64,000 nt of DNA from Gammaproteobacteria bacterium. Its GTDB lineage: Bacteria; Pseudomonadota; Gammaproteobacteria; Burkholderiales; Burkholderiaceae_C. A model generated the notes under the pieces. That model saw nothing but the letters and a program-made list of their open reading frames with translations, had not been told where the DNA came from and ran no database searches. This document shows, in pieces, positions 25,872 to 34,863 of the stretch. Each line of letters begins with the position of its first letter. Within the stretch, counting starts at the first letter, position 1. The stretch lies in the NCBI GenBank assembly GCA_018815325.1, contig JAHIYE010000021.1, forward strand, positions 372,001-436,000, read 5' to 3'. The position numbers were made by a program, and so were the translations under genes.

Positions 25872-27257
25872 ATGGCCGGATATATTTTTTCATTAGTTCC
25901 ACAAAATGTTCCCGAAATCCATACTGAACACCGCTTGATCAAGACGCCGATACCGGCTCCTGGAACAGCCGAAGTTTTTGCGAGATTAGATAAAGTCGAA
26001 TCCCGTTCAATGCATGGACAACTCCCACTGGTGTGGGATAAGGCAAACGATTTCAGTGTTTACGATATCGCGGGAAACCGGTGGATAGATTTCACATCGA
26101 CGATTTTTGTTGCAAACGTAGGGCATTCAAATCGCCATGTCACGGCTGCGATAAAAGAGACACTGGAACACCCGCTGTATAGTTGTTACGCATACGCAAA
26201 TCCAGTTCGTGCTAAATATCTCGAAAAGCTAATTTCTTTTGCCGGAAAACCGTTCGAAAAGGCCTTTTTACTTTCTGCCGGTACAGAGGCAACCGAAGCG
26301 GCGCTAAAACTAATGCGAATGCATGGGCAGAGGGGAGGCAAGCGGCGACGTGGCATTATCTGCATCGAAGGCAACTGGCACGGTCGGACCATGGGTGCGC
26401 AGTTGTTGAGTAGCAATTTGGCCCAGCGTGCGTGGATCGGATTTCATGATGCCGATATCCATCACATTTCATTTCCTTACCCTTGGGCGCTAAAAGGTGC
26501 TACGCCTGAGGAATACCTGACTATGGGACTGGAGACGCTTGAAGCCGCAGGCGTCGACTTGGCCCAAGACGTCTGCGGCTTCATGCTAGAGACTTTCCAG
26601 GGTTGGGGGGCAGTCTTCTATCCCAAAGCATTCGTCCAGGCGATTGAGAAGCTGTGCCGTCAGCATGGCATCCTACTTGCATTTGATGAAATGCAAGCAG
26701 GCTTCGGTCGCACTGGCAAGCACTTTGGTTTCCAGCACTACGAAGTTACGCCGGATTTAATTGCTTGTGGCAAGGGCATGGGCGGAGGTGTGTCATTGTC
26801 CGGCGTTATCGGTCGTGCCGAAATCATGGATCTGCCGGAAATTGGCAACATGAGCAGTACACACTCGGCAAACCCGCTGGTCTGCGCGGCAGGTCTGGCG
26901 GTGATAGAAGAGCTTGAGGGGCGTAACCTTGTGGTCGAAACAGCCCGCAAGGGGGAACTTCTGTTCAAGGGGTTGTCTGAACTCAAGCAGCGCTTCCCGG
27001 ATCGAATCGGCGAGTTGCTCGGCCGGGGCTTGATTGCCGCTGTGCTGTTCCGTAATCCGGCAACCGGAGAAGCTGACGGTCCGTTCACCAGCCGCGTGGC
27101 AGAGCGTTGTATGCAAAAAGGATTGCTGGTGGTCCATACAGGCCGTGAATCCATCAAGATCGGTCCGCCGCTGACCATCAGCGATGCGGCGCTGCTCGAG
27201 GGGGTGGCGGTGATAGGTGAGGCGATTGGGGAAATCGTTGCCGAGGGGCGTGCATGA
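25872..27257 (+). CDS. Class III PLP-dependent aminotransferase
   Basis: 461 residues of the 4-aminobutyrate/ornithine aminotransferase family. 'SAGTEATEAALKLMRMH' binds PLP phosphate. 'LAFDEMQAGFGRTGKHFGF' holds the ring-binding Asp. The Schiff-base lysine is Lys301 in 'IACGKGMGGGVSLS'. 'STHSANPLVCAAGL' is also typical. Most sugar aminotransferases in glycan loci are class I-like DegT enzymes, so a class III member here is less usual. It could aminate a terminal aldehyde of a higher sugar or make an amino-acid decoration. It overlaps the next gene by 4 bp. Confidence 0.82.
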   Translation: MAGYIFSLVPQNVPEIHTEHRLIKTPIPAPGTAEVFARLDKVESRSMHGQLPLVWDKANDFSVYDIAGNRWIDFTSTIFVANVGHSNRHVTAAIKETLEHPLYSCYAYANPVRAKYLEKLISFAGKPFEKAFLLSAGTEATEAALKLMRMHGQRGGKRRRGIICIEGNWHGRTMGAQLLSSNLAQRAWIGFHDADIHHISFPYPWALKGATPEEYLTMGLETLEAAGVDLAQDVCGFMLETFQGWGAVFYPKAFVQAIEKLCRQHGILLAFDEMQAGFGRTGKHFGFQHYEVTPDLIACGKGMGGGVSLSGVIGRAEIMDLPEIGNMSSTHSANPLVCAAGLAVIEELEGRNLVVETARKGELLFKGLSELKQRFPDRIGELLGRGLIAAVLFRNPATGEADGPFTSRVAERCMQKGLLVVHTGRESIKIGPPLTISDAALLEGVAVIGEAIGEIVAEGRA

Positions 27258-27688
27258 TCCGGGCCATTCGCCATGCCGGTTTGGTAGTAACCGACTTGAA
27301 CCGGGCGCTGCACTTCTGGTGTGACGTGCTCGGCTTCAAGTTGATCAAGCGCATGGATGAATCTGGTCCGCAGATCGACGCGATGCTTAATTTGCGCGAT
27401 GTCCGGTTGACGACAGCCAAGTTGGCAGCGGTTGACGGCAGCCAAATCGAACTCTTGAAATTTCACTCGCACCCCGACAAATCGAGTTGGAGCGGAACGC
27501 CGTACTCAACAGGTTTTACGCATATCGCTCTGACAGTGCGTGGGATGGATGAAGTTGTGAAGCACCTGAAGCAGCATGGGGTGATTTTCCCCAATCCCCC
27601 TCAGCACTCGGTCGATGGAAAAGTCGTCGTCACCTATGCGCAAGCATTCGAGGGCGTGCTGCTCGAGTTGGTGGAGGTGTTGGAATGA
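27254..27688 (+). CDS. VOC-superfamily (glyoxalase/dioxygenase-like) protein
   Basis: 144 residues, a vicinal-oxygen-chelate fold. 'IRAIRHAGLVVTDLNRALHF' at the start gives the first metal His, 'FTHIALTVRGMDEVV' the second repeat with another His, and 'GVLLELVEVLE' the terminal Glu. VOC members include glyoxalases, epimerases and ring-cleaving enzymes. The present one is translationally coupled to the class III aminotransferase upstream and a methyltransferase downstream (4-bp overlaps). An isomerase or epimerase acting on the same unknown substrate is plausible. Confidence 0.75.
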   Translation: MIRAIRHAGLVVTDLNRALHFWCDVLGFKLIKRMDESGPQIDAMLNLRDVRLTTAKLAAVDGSQIELLKFHSHPDKSSWSGTPYSTGFTHIALTVRGMDEVVKHLKQHGVIFPNPPQHSVDGKVVVTYAQAFEGVLLELVEVLE

Positions 27689-28362
27689 CGTCTGGCAAAA
27701 CACATAATCTGGACTGGCATCTCAACTTCCAGGATGAGGAATACCTTCGTCTGTCGTTGCAGCGACTTCATGAGGACTGTCCTCCGTTGAACTGGTGTGT
27801 CCAGTTCACTGACATAATCCGCAAGCAGTGGACCGAGGCAGGGCGCCCACTTGCTGTGAATGACATCGGATGCAACGTTGGGCACTTCTGTCGCGTTCTC
27901 GATGGGCTGGATGCTAAGGTGCATTATCGTGGGTACGACATTTCCGAAACCTACCTAAGTATCGCCCGCGCCAAATACCCATCCCGTCAATTCACGTTCC
28001 TAAATATCGAGAATGATGAGCCGAAGGATCGCGCGGACATCTCCATCATTTCCGCCACGTTGGAGCATATTGAGGGGTGGGAAGCGGCTCTGCGCAACAT
28101 ACTTTTGTCGTCAATGCGTTGTGTGTTGCTCAGGAGTTTTTTCGGTTTTGAGGCTGCGAGCGATCTCTACAAAAAGGTTGATGCCAGTCGCCCATACCTG
28201 ATACGCCAATTCTCGTTCGGAGAGATTGCCGAGTTTGCCAGAGGCCTAGGGTTCTCCACAAGGTTCGTGCGGGATCGGGCGACGGACTCCGTGCCCCAAT
28301 ACTTGGGGTGTAGCGTCACTAGAACCCAGTACATCGCGGTGATGAGCAAGGACGGGACGTAA
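27685..28362 (+). CDS. Class I SAM-dependent methyltransferase
   Basis: 225 residues. 'VNDIGCNVGHFCRVLDG' (~58-74) is motif I, 'YRGYDISETYLSIAR' motif II, and 'ISIISATLEHIEGWEAAL' the post-region. It is coupled to the VOC gene by a 4-bp overlap and ends directly at the start of another methyltransferase. The substrate is unknown. The two adjacent methyltransferases may modify the same residue at different positions. Confidence 0.75.
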   Translation: MTSGKTHNLDWHLNFQDEEYLRLSLQRLHEDCPPLNWCVQFTDIIRKQWTEAGRPLAVNDIGCNVGHFCRVLDGLDAKVHYRGYDISETYLSIARAKYPSRQFTFLNIENDEPKDRADISIISATLEHIEGWEAALRNILLSSMRCVLLRSFFGFEAASDLYKKVDASRPYLIRQFSFGEIAEFARGLGFSTRFVRDRATDSVPQYLGCSVTRTQYIAVMSKDGT

Positions 28363-29328
28363 GTGAAAATGAATGGATCTGGTGAACCTCACTGCCCGGT
28401 TTGCGGTGGTGAGACCGCGCATGTTCTGGCCACTGAGTTGCGGAGGGGGCGGGGGCGAGTATTGCATTGTCGGGTCTGCGACCATGGTTTCTTGCTGCAG
28501 GATCAGAAGGTTGATTCCAAGCAGTTTTATGCCGAGCAGTACAGGCAGGAGTATTCACATAATGCCGAGGAGAAGGCGACCAACGCGCGGGAGCTTTTCG
28601 ATGTTTATAAGCGCTACCAGCAGGACCGGCTCGACGCGATCGTTCCAATGCTGTTACCAACCACGAAGCTGTTGGAAGTCGGTGCCTCAGCGGGCCAGTT
28701 CTTGTGGCATGTCAAGGATCGAGTTCGAGTCGTCAACGCCATCGAGCTAGACAAGGCGTGCCGCGTGTTCATGGAGCAGAAGTTACATATCAGCGCGGAT
28801 GATGAGTACCTTGAGTACTCCCGGTTCGCCCGCGAAACCTACGACGTGGTGTGCGCCTTCCAAGTCATGGAACATGTCGGAGACCCGTTCAGTTTTCTCA
28901 AGAGTCTGCGTGCGGTCACACGTTCGGAGGGGGCGATATTTGTTGAAGTGCCGAATCTCCATGATCCGCTGCTTGCGATCTGGAATGTGCCGGCCTACCG
29001 TGGCTTTTACTATCATTCGGCCCATCTGCACTATTTTTCTGAGACATCTCTGCGTAAAGTGGCACAAACTGCCGGCTTCCATGACGATCAGATCGAGATC
29101 AGCTTTAGCCAAGACTACAACCTACTGAATCATCTGCACTGGATCATGAACAACGGGCCACAGACAGATTGCCTTGTGGGCCTTGGTGAAATTTCATTCA
29201 AGGGCGACAACTTGGAGATTAGCCAGTGGTTGACTCAGGAAATCAATGCCCTAAATCATCGCTATATTGAGAGGCTGATTGCCGCGAAAAGCACTTCCAA
29301 CCTCATGATGAAGTTGAAGCATGTATAA
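28363..29328 (+). CDS. Methyltransferase with N-terminal zinc ribbon
   Basis: 321 residues. The N-terminus has paired cysteines 'HCPVCGG' and 'LHCRVCDHGF', a zinc ribbon like that of sugar C-methyltransferases. Motif I is 'LLEVGASAGQFLWHV' near 103; 'VCAFQVMEHVGDPFSF' and 'FVEVPNLHDPLL' follow. Such proteins often act on nucleotide-linked keto sugars. Start GTG 28363 abuts the previous stop, and ATG 28369 is an alternative. The frame overlaps the next gene by 8 bp. Confidence 0.75.
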   Translation: MKMNGSGEPHCPVCGGETAHVLATELRRGRGRVLHCRVCDHGFLLQDQKVDSKQFYAEQYRQEYSHNAEEKATNARELFDVYKRYQQDRLDAIVPMLLPTTKLLEVGASAGQFLWHVKDRVRVVNAIELDKACRVFMEQKLHISADDEYLEYSRFARETYDVVCAFQVMEHVGDPFSFLKSLRAVTRSEGAIFVEVPNLHDPLLAIWNVPAYRGFYYHSAHLHYFSETSLRKVAQTAGFHDDQIEISFSQDYNLLNHLHWIMNNGPQTDCLVGLGEISFKGDNLEISQWLTQEINALNHRYIERLIAAKSTSNLMMKLKHV

Positions 29329-30178
29329 ATCCATTGGCTTCATGCAGGGGCGGCTCTCACCCAAAGTTAATGACATGATTCAGGCCTTTCCTTGGCATGC
29401 GTGGACGATGGAGTTCCCGCAGGCGCAGAAGATCGGCATCGGTTTGATGGAGTGGACACTAGACCAAGAGGGCCTGTACAGCAATCCGCTAATGACCCCC
29501 GAAGGACAGTTGCGGATCCTGGATCTCTGCGATCGGTACGATGTTCAGATTCCCTCGCTAACCGGTGATTGTTTCATGCAAGCGCCTTTCTGGAAAGCTT
29601 CGGGCGCACAGGGTCAAGCGCTGGAAGAAGACTTCATGGCGGTGTGCAGGGCGTGCGGCACATTGGGCATCCAATATGTCGTTGTACCTCTTGTCGACAA
29701 TGGTCGGCTGGAGGATCGGACGCAGGAGGATCGATTCGTCGGTTTCCTGCAGCAGCAAGTCGGTGAACTGAGCCGTCTGGGCTTGCAGGTTGTGTTCGAA
29801 TCGGATTTCAGCCCAGCCGATCTCGCGCGCTTCATTGATCGCCTTGATCCCGTACTGTTCGGAATCAATTACGACATGGGCAACAGCGCTGCGCAAGGTT
29901 GGGATCCGCGTGAGGAGTTCGCGGCCTACGGTGCGCGCGTCCTAAACGTGCACGTCAAGGACAGATTGTTAGGTGGCACGACCGTCCCGCTTGGGACGGG
30001 CCATACACCGTTCGATCTGGTCTTCGCCGAACTAGGTCGCTTGAAATATGTGGGGAATTTTATTCTTCAGACGGCACGCGCCACGGACGAGCGGCATGTC
30101 GAAGTCCTCTCAGGCTACAGAGATATGACAGTAGCATGGGCGCAAAAACATGTCTGGCTGAAGGGGGGCGTAAATTGA
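29321..30178 (+). CDS. Sugar phosphate isomerase/epimerase-like TIM barrel
   Basis: 285 residues of the AP-endonuclease-2/xylose-isomerase barrel type. 'IGFMQGRLSPKVNDMIQAFP' opens the protein. 'LQVVFESDFSPADLARF' and 'FGINYDMGNSAAQGWDP' give candidate metal ligands Glu and Asp, and 'NVHVKDRLLGG' a His. It is related in fold to the C-terminal half of the fusion at 22662, so the locus has two such barrels. It overlaps the zinc-ribbon methyltransferase by 8 bp. A sugar isomerase or epimerase role is inferred from family only. Confidence 0.75.
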   Translation: MYKSIGFMQGRLSPKVNDMIQAFPWHAWTMEFPQAQKIGIGLMEWTLDQEGLYSNPLMTPEGQLRILDLCDRYDVQIPSLTGDCFMQAPFWKASGAQGQALEEDFMAVCRACGTLGIQYVVVPLVDNGRLEDRTQEDRFVGFLQQQVGELSRLGLQVVFESDFSPADLARFIDRLDPVLFGINYDMGNSAAQGWDPREEFAAYGARVLNVHVKDRLLGGTTVPLGTGHTPFDLVFAELGRLKYVGNFILQTARATDERHVEVLSGYRDMTVAWAQKHVWLKGGVN

Positions 30179-30203
30179 ATGTGCAGTTGAAGGCTGTTCG
30201 CCC

Positions 30204-30959
30204 ATGAAACTTGATTTGAACAACAAGGTCGCTCTAGTCACGGGGTCTTCGCGTGGTATTGGCAAGGCTATTGCAGAGACCTTGCATATCGAGGGTTGCC
30301 GAGTAGTGCTCAATGGGCGGCAAGCCGAATCCTTGGGGCACGCCGTAGCCGCGTTGCCCGGCGCTATAGGCTTCGTGGCGGATGTGTCGACAGTTGAGGG
30401 TGCTCGGCGGTTAGTTGATGAGGTCCTGGGGGGACTTGGGCAGCTGGATATTCTGGTGTGCAATGTCGGTAGTGGGCGATCCGTACCACCAGGTCGGGAG
30501 TCGGCGCAGGAGTGGCAGCGGGTCTTTGCGCTCAATCTTTGGAGTGCTACTAACATGGTCGAGGCCGCCCAAGAGGCCCTAGTCGCAAGCTGCGGCGCCG
30601 TCGTGTGCGTTTCCTCTATCTGTGGGCTTGAGGTTATTCCGAATGCGCCGGTGACCTACTCGGTGGCCAAAGCGGCACTGAATGCCTATATCCGTGGAAT
30701 TGCCCGTCCCTTGGGTGCACAGGGGGTTCGTATCAACGCGATCGCACCGGGCAACATACTTTTTGATGACTCTGTCTGGGACCGCAAGCTCAAAGAAGAT
30801 GCAGCTGGCGTGCAGGCGATGCTTGAGCGCGACGTGGCACTGGTGCGGCTGGGAACCCCAGTCGATGTAGCGAACCTTGCTGCTTTTCTGGTCTCGCCGC
30901 AGGCTGGATTTGCCACAGGTGAAGTCTGGGCCCTGGATGGTGGGCAGGTTCGAGGATGA
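30204..30959 (+). CDS. Short-chain dehydrogenase/reductase
   Basis: 251-residue classical SDR. NAD(P)-binding 'VTGSSRGIGKAIAETLH' (~12-28), 'VCVSSICGLEV' and 'VTYSVAKAALNAYIRG' with Tyr152 and Lys156 complete the catalytic set, followed by 'INAIAPGNI'. The substrate is unknown. A second, different SDR follows with a 4-bp overlap, so two oxidoreductions on the same compound are likely. Start ATG 30204, 25 bp after the TIM-barrel gene. Confidence 0.8.
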   Translation: MKLDLNNKVALVTGSSRGIGKAIAETLHIEGCRVVLNGRQAESLGHAVAALPGAIGFVADVSTVEGARRLVDEVLGGLGQLDILVCNVGSGRSVPPGRESAQEWQRVFALNLWSATNMVEAAQEALVASCGAVVCVSSICGLEVIPNAPVTYSVAKAALNAYIRGIARPLGAQGVRINAIAPGNILFDDSVWDRKLKEDAAGVQAMLERDVALVRLGTPVDVANLAAFLVSPQAGFATGEVWALDGGQVRG

Positions 30960-31816
30960 CGAAACTCACAGCGAAACCAGAAATGAAACATGGCAAATTT
31001 GATCTGACAGGCAAGACGGCTCTGATTACAGGAGCGGCAGGGCTTCTGGGCACCGAGCATGCTGCGGCACTGCTAGCCTGTGGTGCACGCGTGGTGTTGA
31101 CCGATATCTCCGATAGTGCGCTGGCCGCCGAGAGGGACAGACTGGCAGTGGACTTTGATTCCGATTTCATCATGTTGCGTCGGATGGACGTTGCTTCGCA
31201 GCAGGAGGTGACTACAGTTGCCAGTTCGCTGGCGGCCAACGGTCTGCGAGTCGATGTACTGATTAACAATGCAGCGATTGACCCCAAGGTGAAAGAGGAG
31301 GTGGGTATCGTCGAGAGTTCCCGGCTCGAAAACTTCCCTTTAGATCAGTGGAATTTGCAGCTCGCTGTTGGTTTGACGGGAGCCTTTCTGTGCAGTCAAG
31401 TATTTGGCAAGGCAATGGCACAGGATGGCAAAGGGGGCGTAATTTTGAACATAGCTTCCGACCTGTCAGTGTTTTCTCCTGACCAACGTCTGTACCGCAA
31501 GCCTGGCCTTCCCGAGGAAATGCAACCGGTTAAGCCCGTGACTTATTCGGTCATCAAGGCTGGTTTGGTGGGCCTGACGCGTTATCTGGCTACGTACTGG
31601 CCAGATCGGGGTGTGCGTGCTAACGCACTGTCGCCGGGAGGCGTATTCAATGGACAAGGTGAGGAATTTGTGCAGCACCTGAGCGCGTTGATACCATTGG
31701 GTCGGATGGCCGGGCGGGATGAGTACCGATCAGCGGTGCAGTTTCTGTGCTCGGATGCGTCGTCCTATATGAATGGTCAGAACATAGTCATGGACGGAGG
31801 GCGATCAGTCTGGTGA
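30956..31816 (+). CDS. Short-chain dehydrogenase/reductase, second
   Basis: 286-residue classical SDR with 'LITGAAGLLGTEHAAALLA' (~22-40), 'VDVLINNAAIDPKVKEE', 'LNIASDLSVFSPDQRLYRK' and 'PVTYSVIKAGLVGLTRYLA' giving the Tyr-x3-Lys pair. The insert after the catalytic Ser ('SDLSVF...') is of the type seen in sugar dehydrogenases of surface-glycan loci. It overlaps the first SDR by 4 bp. Confidence 0.8.
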   Translation: MTKLTAKPEMKHGKFDLTGKTALITGAAGLLGTEHAAALLACGARVVLTDISDSALAAERDRLAVDFDSDFIMLRRMDVASQQEVTTVASSLAANGLRVDVLINNAAIDPKVKEEVGIVESSRLENFPLDQWNLQLAVGLTGAFLCSQVFGKAMAQDGKGGVILNIASDLSVFSPDQRLYRKPGLPEEMQPVKPVTYSVIKAGLVGLTRYLATYWPDRGVRANALSPGGVFNGQGEEFVQHLSALIPLGRMAGRDEYRSAVQFLCSDASSYMNGQNIVMDGGRSVW

Positions 31817-31846
31817 TTGAAAGTGCTCAGGTGCGATTAATATTTT

Positions 31847-33187
31847 ATGAATAGACTCAGAGTACTTTTATTCAATGACAACGCCAAGAGGGATTTGCTG
31901 GGCATCCGTTTGCTGGAGCGTGCGCTGAATCGGCATGGTGTGCAGACTAGCATCTGTCATCCGCAGAATGTGAAGATTCGGTTGCATCAGTTTCGGCCAC
32001 ATGCCTTCATCGCGGCGCGTGGGGACCATGCCATTGCCCGGCAGGCCGCAGAACTGTGCAAGGTCTACGTCGTTGCGGGGGAGGGAGCTCAGCAGACCAA
32101 GGAAACCATGCTTTCGGTTTTTATGGGACGAGGCTATTGGAAGTTGGACTCGGTGGACTGGATTTCTCGCTGCTATCTGTGGAGCGAGGCGACCAAGGAC
32201 TGGCTGATGGAGACCGGTATGTTTCGGCCGGATCAGCTCAAGGTCGTTGGCAACCCGCGGCTAGACCTTTACCGTCAGAACGACCTGATTGATGACCTCA
32301 GTGCGCGGCATGACCGTCCGTTTCGTCTGGGCGTGGCGTTTTCGGCCAAGTCCACAAGCACCTACTATGGCAACCCGCACTTTGCTCAGACCTACTATGA
32401 CATGCATAGGGAGATGACCTTTCCGATTACGGCATCTGGCAGGCATTATGAAGACATCGTTTGGCGTGATCATGCCATCCTGCGCAACATGATGCGCACG
32501 CTACGCGCCTATCTGGAACGTAGCGATGGCGAGGTGTGGCTGCGGCCTAGTCCCTTCGAGAGTCCGCGAGAGTACACTTTTTTGGAAACGCTGTATCCGG
32601 GCCGCGTGAAGGTGTTACCCAATCAGACGTTGCCCGAATTCCTATGTGGAGTGGATGCGGTGCTGACTTGCTGGTCCACAGTGGGGATCGAGGCATTGCT
32701 GTTGCGAAAACCGGTGATTTCGATTGCCGGACTGATTGACCAAGAACATCTGTTCCGACACATATCCCCACGGGCCAGCGGATTTGAGACTTTTGCTCGG
32801 TTCTATCACCAACCGCTCAATGAAGCACTCCTGCTCGATATGCTGGATCAGGCGCGTAAGGGTGAACTTGCGCCCTCGGCGAAGTCGGATGCTGAGGTGC
32901 GGCAGCTTCTGGATGAGCTGTATGCTTGGCCTGGCCAGGGGTATGCTTGTGATCTGATCGCCAAGGATATGGTGCATGACTTGGCAGATGTGCCCGAGTA
33001 CAGTATTCAGATATGGAGGGAGAAGCTGCCGTTGCGTTACAGAATCCCTCTGTCGCTTGCCTCGCTTGGGGCTATGTTGCGCATGCTGCTGATTACGGTC
33101 CGCAGCGGTGAATTCAAGGCCTACCGGGATTTTTTGCGAACCTCGGATCCGGCGGTAGATGGGTTGATGCGGCGCTTGCAGCGTTGA
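31847..33187 (+). CDS. Surface carbohydrate biosynthesis protein, GT-B-like
   Basis: 446 residues resembling the 'surface carbohydrate biosynthesis protein' group. 'LLFNDNAKRDLLGIRLLER' (near the start), 'VYVVAGEGAQQTKETMLSVF', 'VVGNPRLDLYRQN', 'WLRPSPFESPREYTFLE' and 'VDAVLTCWSTVGIEALLLRK' fit a GT-B scaffold. The last matches the CDP-glycerol-transferase-like loop. It is probably a glycosyltransferase for the sugar made by the neighbouring genes; a CMP-activated donor is possible since the next gene is NeuA-like. Confidence 0.65.
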   Translation: MNRLRVLLFNDNAKRDLLGIRLLERALNRHGVQTSICHPQNVKIRLHQFRPHAFIAARGDHAIARQAAELCKVYVVAGEGAQQTKETMLSVFMGRGYWKLDSVDWISRCYLWSEATKDWLMETGMFRPDQLKVVGNPRLDLYRQNDLIDDLSARHDRPFRLGVAFSAKSTSTYYGNPHFAQTYYDMHREMTFPITASGRHYEDIVWRDHAILRNMMRTLRAYLERSDGEVWLRPSPFESPREYTFLETLYPGRVKVLPNQTLPEFLCGVDAVLTCWSTVGIEALLLRKPVISIAGLIDQEHLFRHISPRASGFETFARFYHQPLNEALLLDMLDQARKGELAPSAKSDAEVRQLLDELYAWPGQGYACDLIAKDMVHDLADVPEYSIQIWREKLPLRYRIPLSLASLGAMLRMLLITVRSGEFKAYRDFLRTSDPAVDGLMRRLQR

Positions 33188-33208
33188 GGTGAAAGCGAGC
33201 AGTTGAAA

Positions 33209-33916
33209 ATGTCCATGAAGATACTTGCCGTCATTCCGGCGCGGGGTGGATCCAAGTCGGTGCCGCGCAAGAATATTGCCCACATTGCGGGCAAGCCGCT
33301 GCTGTCATTTACGGTGGAGGAGGCTCAGAAAGTGCCAGCTATTACGGACTTGGTCGTCAGCACTGACGATCAGGAAATTGCCTCGGTGGCGCGCTCACTC
33401 GGTGTCCAGGTGCCATTCCTTCGTCCGACGGAACTGGCGACCGACCAAGCGCAATCGGCGCCTGTATTGCGCCATTGTCTTCTAGAGATGGAGGCGCTTC
33501 GCGGTCTGCGCTATGACGCAGTTCTGATGCTGCAGCCAACCACGCCTCTACGCCAGGCCTGTCATATCGAAACGGCAATCGACATGCTGGTGGCCTATGA
33601 ATGCGATTCGGTAGTTTCAGTGGTCTCGGTTGGCGGCTATCACCCCTTTCGGATGAAGCGCTTGGTTGGCAAACAGCTGATCAATCTTATCGATCAGGGC
33701 TTCGAGGACATGCGCCCCCGCCAGGTGCTGCCGCCCGTCTATATCCGCAACGGGGCGGTGTACCTGTCGCGCCGGCATGTGGTGGCTGAACAGGAGCAGG
33801 TGGTTGGTTCTGTGTGCTTGGGATTTGAAATGGGGGCTGACGAGTCGGTTAATATCGATGACAGGCTGGATTTCAAAATGGCAGAAATCCTGCTGAAGGA
33901 ACGGGCTACTTGGTGA
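33209..33916 (+). CDS. CMP-sugar synthetase-like protein (NeuA family), third copy
   Basis: About 235 residues. 'AVIPARGGSKSVPRKNIAHI', 'VLMLQPTTPLRQACHIETA', and 'PVYIRNGAVYLSRRHV' match cytidylyltransferases for ulosonic acids. ATG 33209 or 33215 could be the start; a GAGGTGAAAG stretch lies upstream. It is the third NeuA-type enzyme in the locus, sitting near a NeuB-like gene (35662) that lacks the SAF domain. It overlaps the dehydrogenase gene by one base. Confidence 0.83.
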   Translation: MSMKILAVIPARGGSKSVPRKNIAHIAGKPLLSFTVEEAQKVPAITDLVVSTDDQEIASVARSLGVQVPFLRPTELATDQAQSAPVLRHCLLEMEALRGLRYDAVLMLQPTTPLRQACHIETAIDMLVAYECDSVVSVVSVGGYHPFRMKRLVGKQLINLIDQGFEDMRPRQVLPPVYIRNGAVYLSRRHVVAEQEQVVGSVCLGFEMGADESVNIDDRLDFKMAEILLKERATW

Positions 33917-34863
33917 TGCGCATCCTATGTCCTGAGCCGACGAGCTTCAGCAGTGCTGGGCTGGATTTCGCACGTCGGCACGCCACTGTCACAGCCGGTG
34001 AGATGGGGCAGGCAGAATTCGAATGCGAGGCTCCTGGGTACGATGCAGTGCTGGTACGCTTCAATACGCGCGTTGGTGAGCAATTGATGCGGGGTGGTCA
34101 TCTCAAGGCCGTGCTGTCTCCGACGACCGGCCTTGACCATATCGACCTTGAAGCCGCACTTCGCCACAAGGTGCGTGTCTATCATCTGCGTGGACAGAAG
34201 AGCTTCCTGAAACAAGTGTCTGCTACCGCCGAGTTGACGGTAACGTTGATGTTGGCCGTACTGCGCAATTTGCCGCAAGCCTTTGAGGCGGTCAAGCAGG
34301 GGCAGTGGGAGCCAGGCCCCTTTCGTGGACGGGAAGTTGCCGGCAAGACGCTGGGCATTGTCGGTTGCGGACGACTTGGTAGCAAGGTGGCGCGCGTCGG
34401 GAGGGCCCTAGGCATGCGTGTGGTGACCTTCGACCCGTACGTTCAGCGCCTGCCCGCTGGAGTTGAGCGCACATTATCATTACAAAGCCTGCTGGAGCGC
34501 AGCGATGTGGTCAGCCTCCACGTGCCATTGATGCCGGAAACAAGATATATGATCGGGGGACGGGAGTTTGACCAGTTTAAGGTTGGCGCTGTCCTGATCA
34601 ATACATCAAGGGGCACTATCGTGGATGGAGATGCTCTCCTGGATGCTTTGCGGACGAAAAAGCTTTCGGCTGCGGCTGTGGATGTGTTGGAGGATGAAGG
34701 GCAGATCGTGCATCATCGAAGGCATTCTTTTATTGACTATGCTCGTGAAAATGCCAATTTACTGATAACGCCCCATATTGGCGGTGCCACAGTCGAAAGC
34801 GTTGAAAAGACCGATCTTTTTATTCTCAGTCGCTATTTCAAAGATCAAGGAATCAAGACATGA
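33916..34863 (+). CDS. D-isomer-specific 2-hydroxyacid dehydrogenase
   Basis: 315 residues. The NAD domain has 'LGIVGCGRLGSKVARVGRAL'. 'LINTSRGTIVDGDALLDAL' holds the catalytic Arg, and 'LLITPHIGGATVES' the His. It reduces or oxidises 2-keto/2-hydroxy acids. In this setting it might act on a 2-keto acid precursor or on an ulosonic-type acid itself. ATG 33916 shares one base with the upstream TGA; GTG 33913 is an alternative. Overlap with the next gene is 4 bp. Confidence 0.83.
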   Translation: MRILCPEPTSFSSAGLDFARRHATVTAGEMGQAEFECEAPGYDAVLVRFNTRVGEQLMRGGHLKAVLSPTTGLDHIDLEAALRHKVRVYHLRGQKSFLKQVSATAELTVTLMLAVLRNLPQAFEAVKQGQWEPGPFRGREVAGKTLGIVGCGRLGSKVARVGRALGMRVVTFDPYVQRLPAGVERTLSLQSLLERSDVVSLHVPLMPETRYMIGGREFDQFKVGAVLINTSRGTIVDGDALLDALRTKKLSAAAVDVLEDEGQIVHHRRHSFIDYARENANLLITPHIGGATVESVEKTDLFILSRYFKDQGIKT

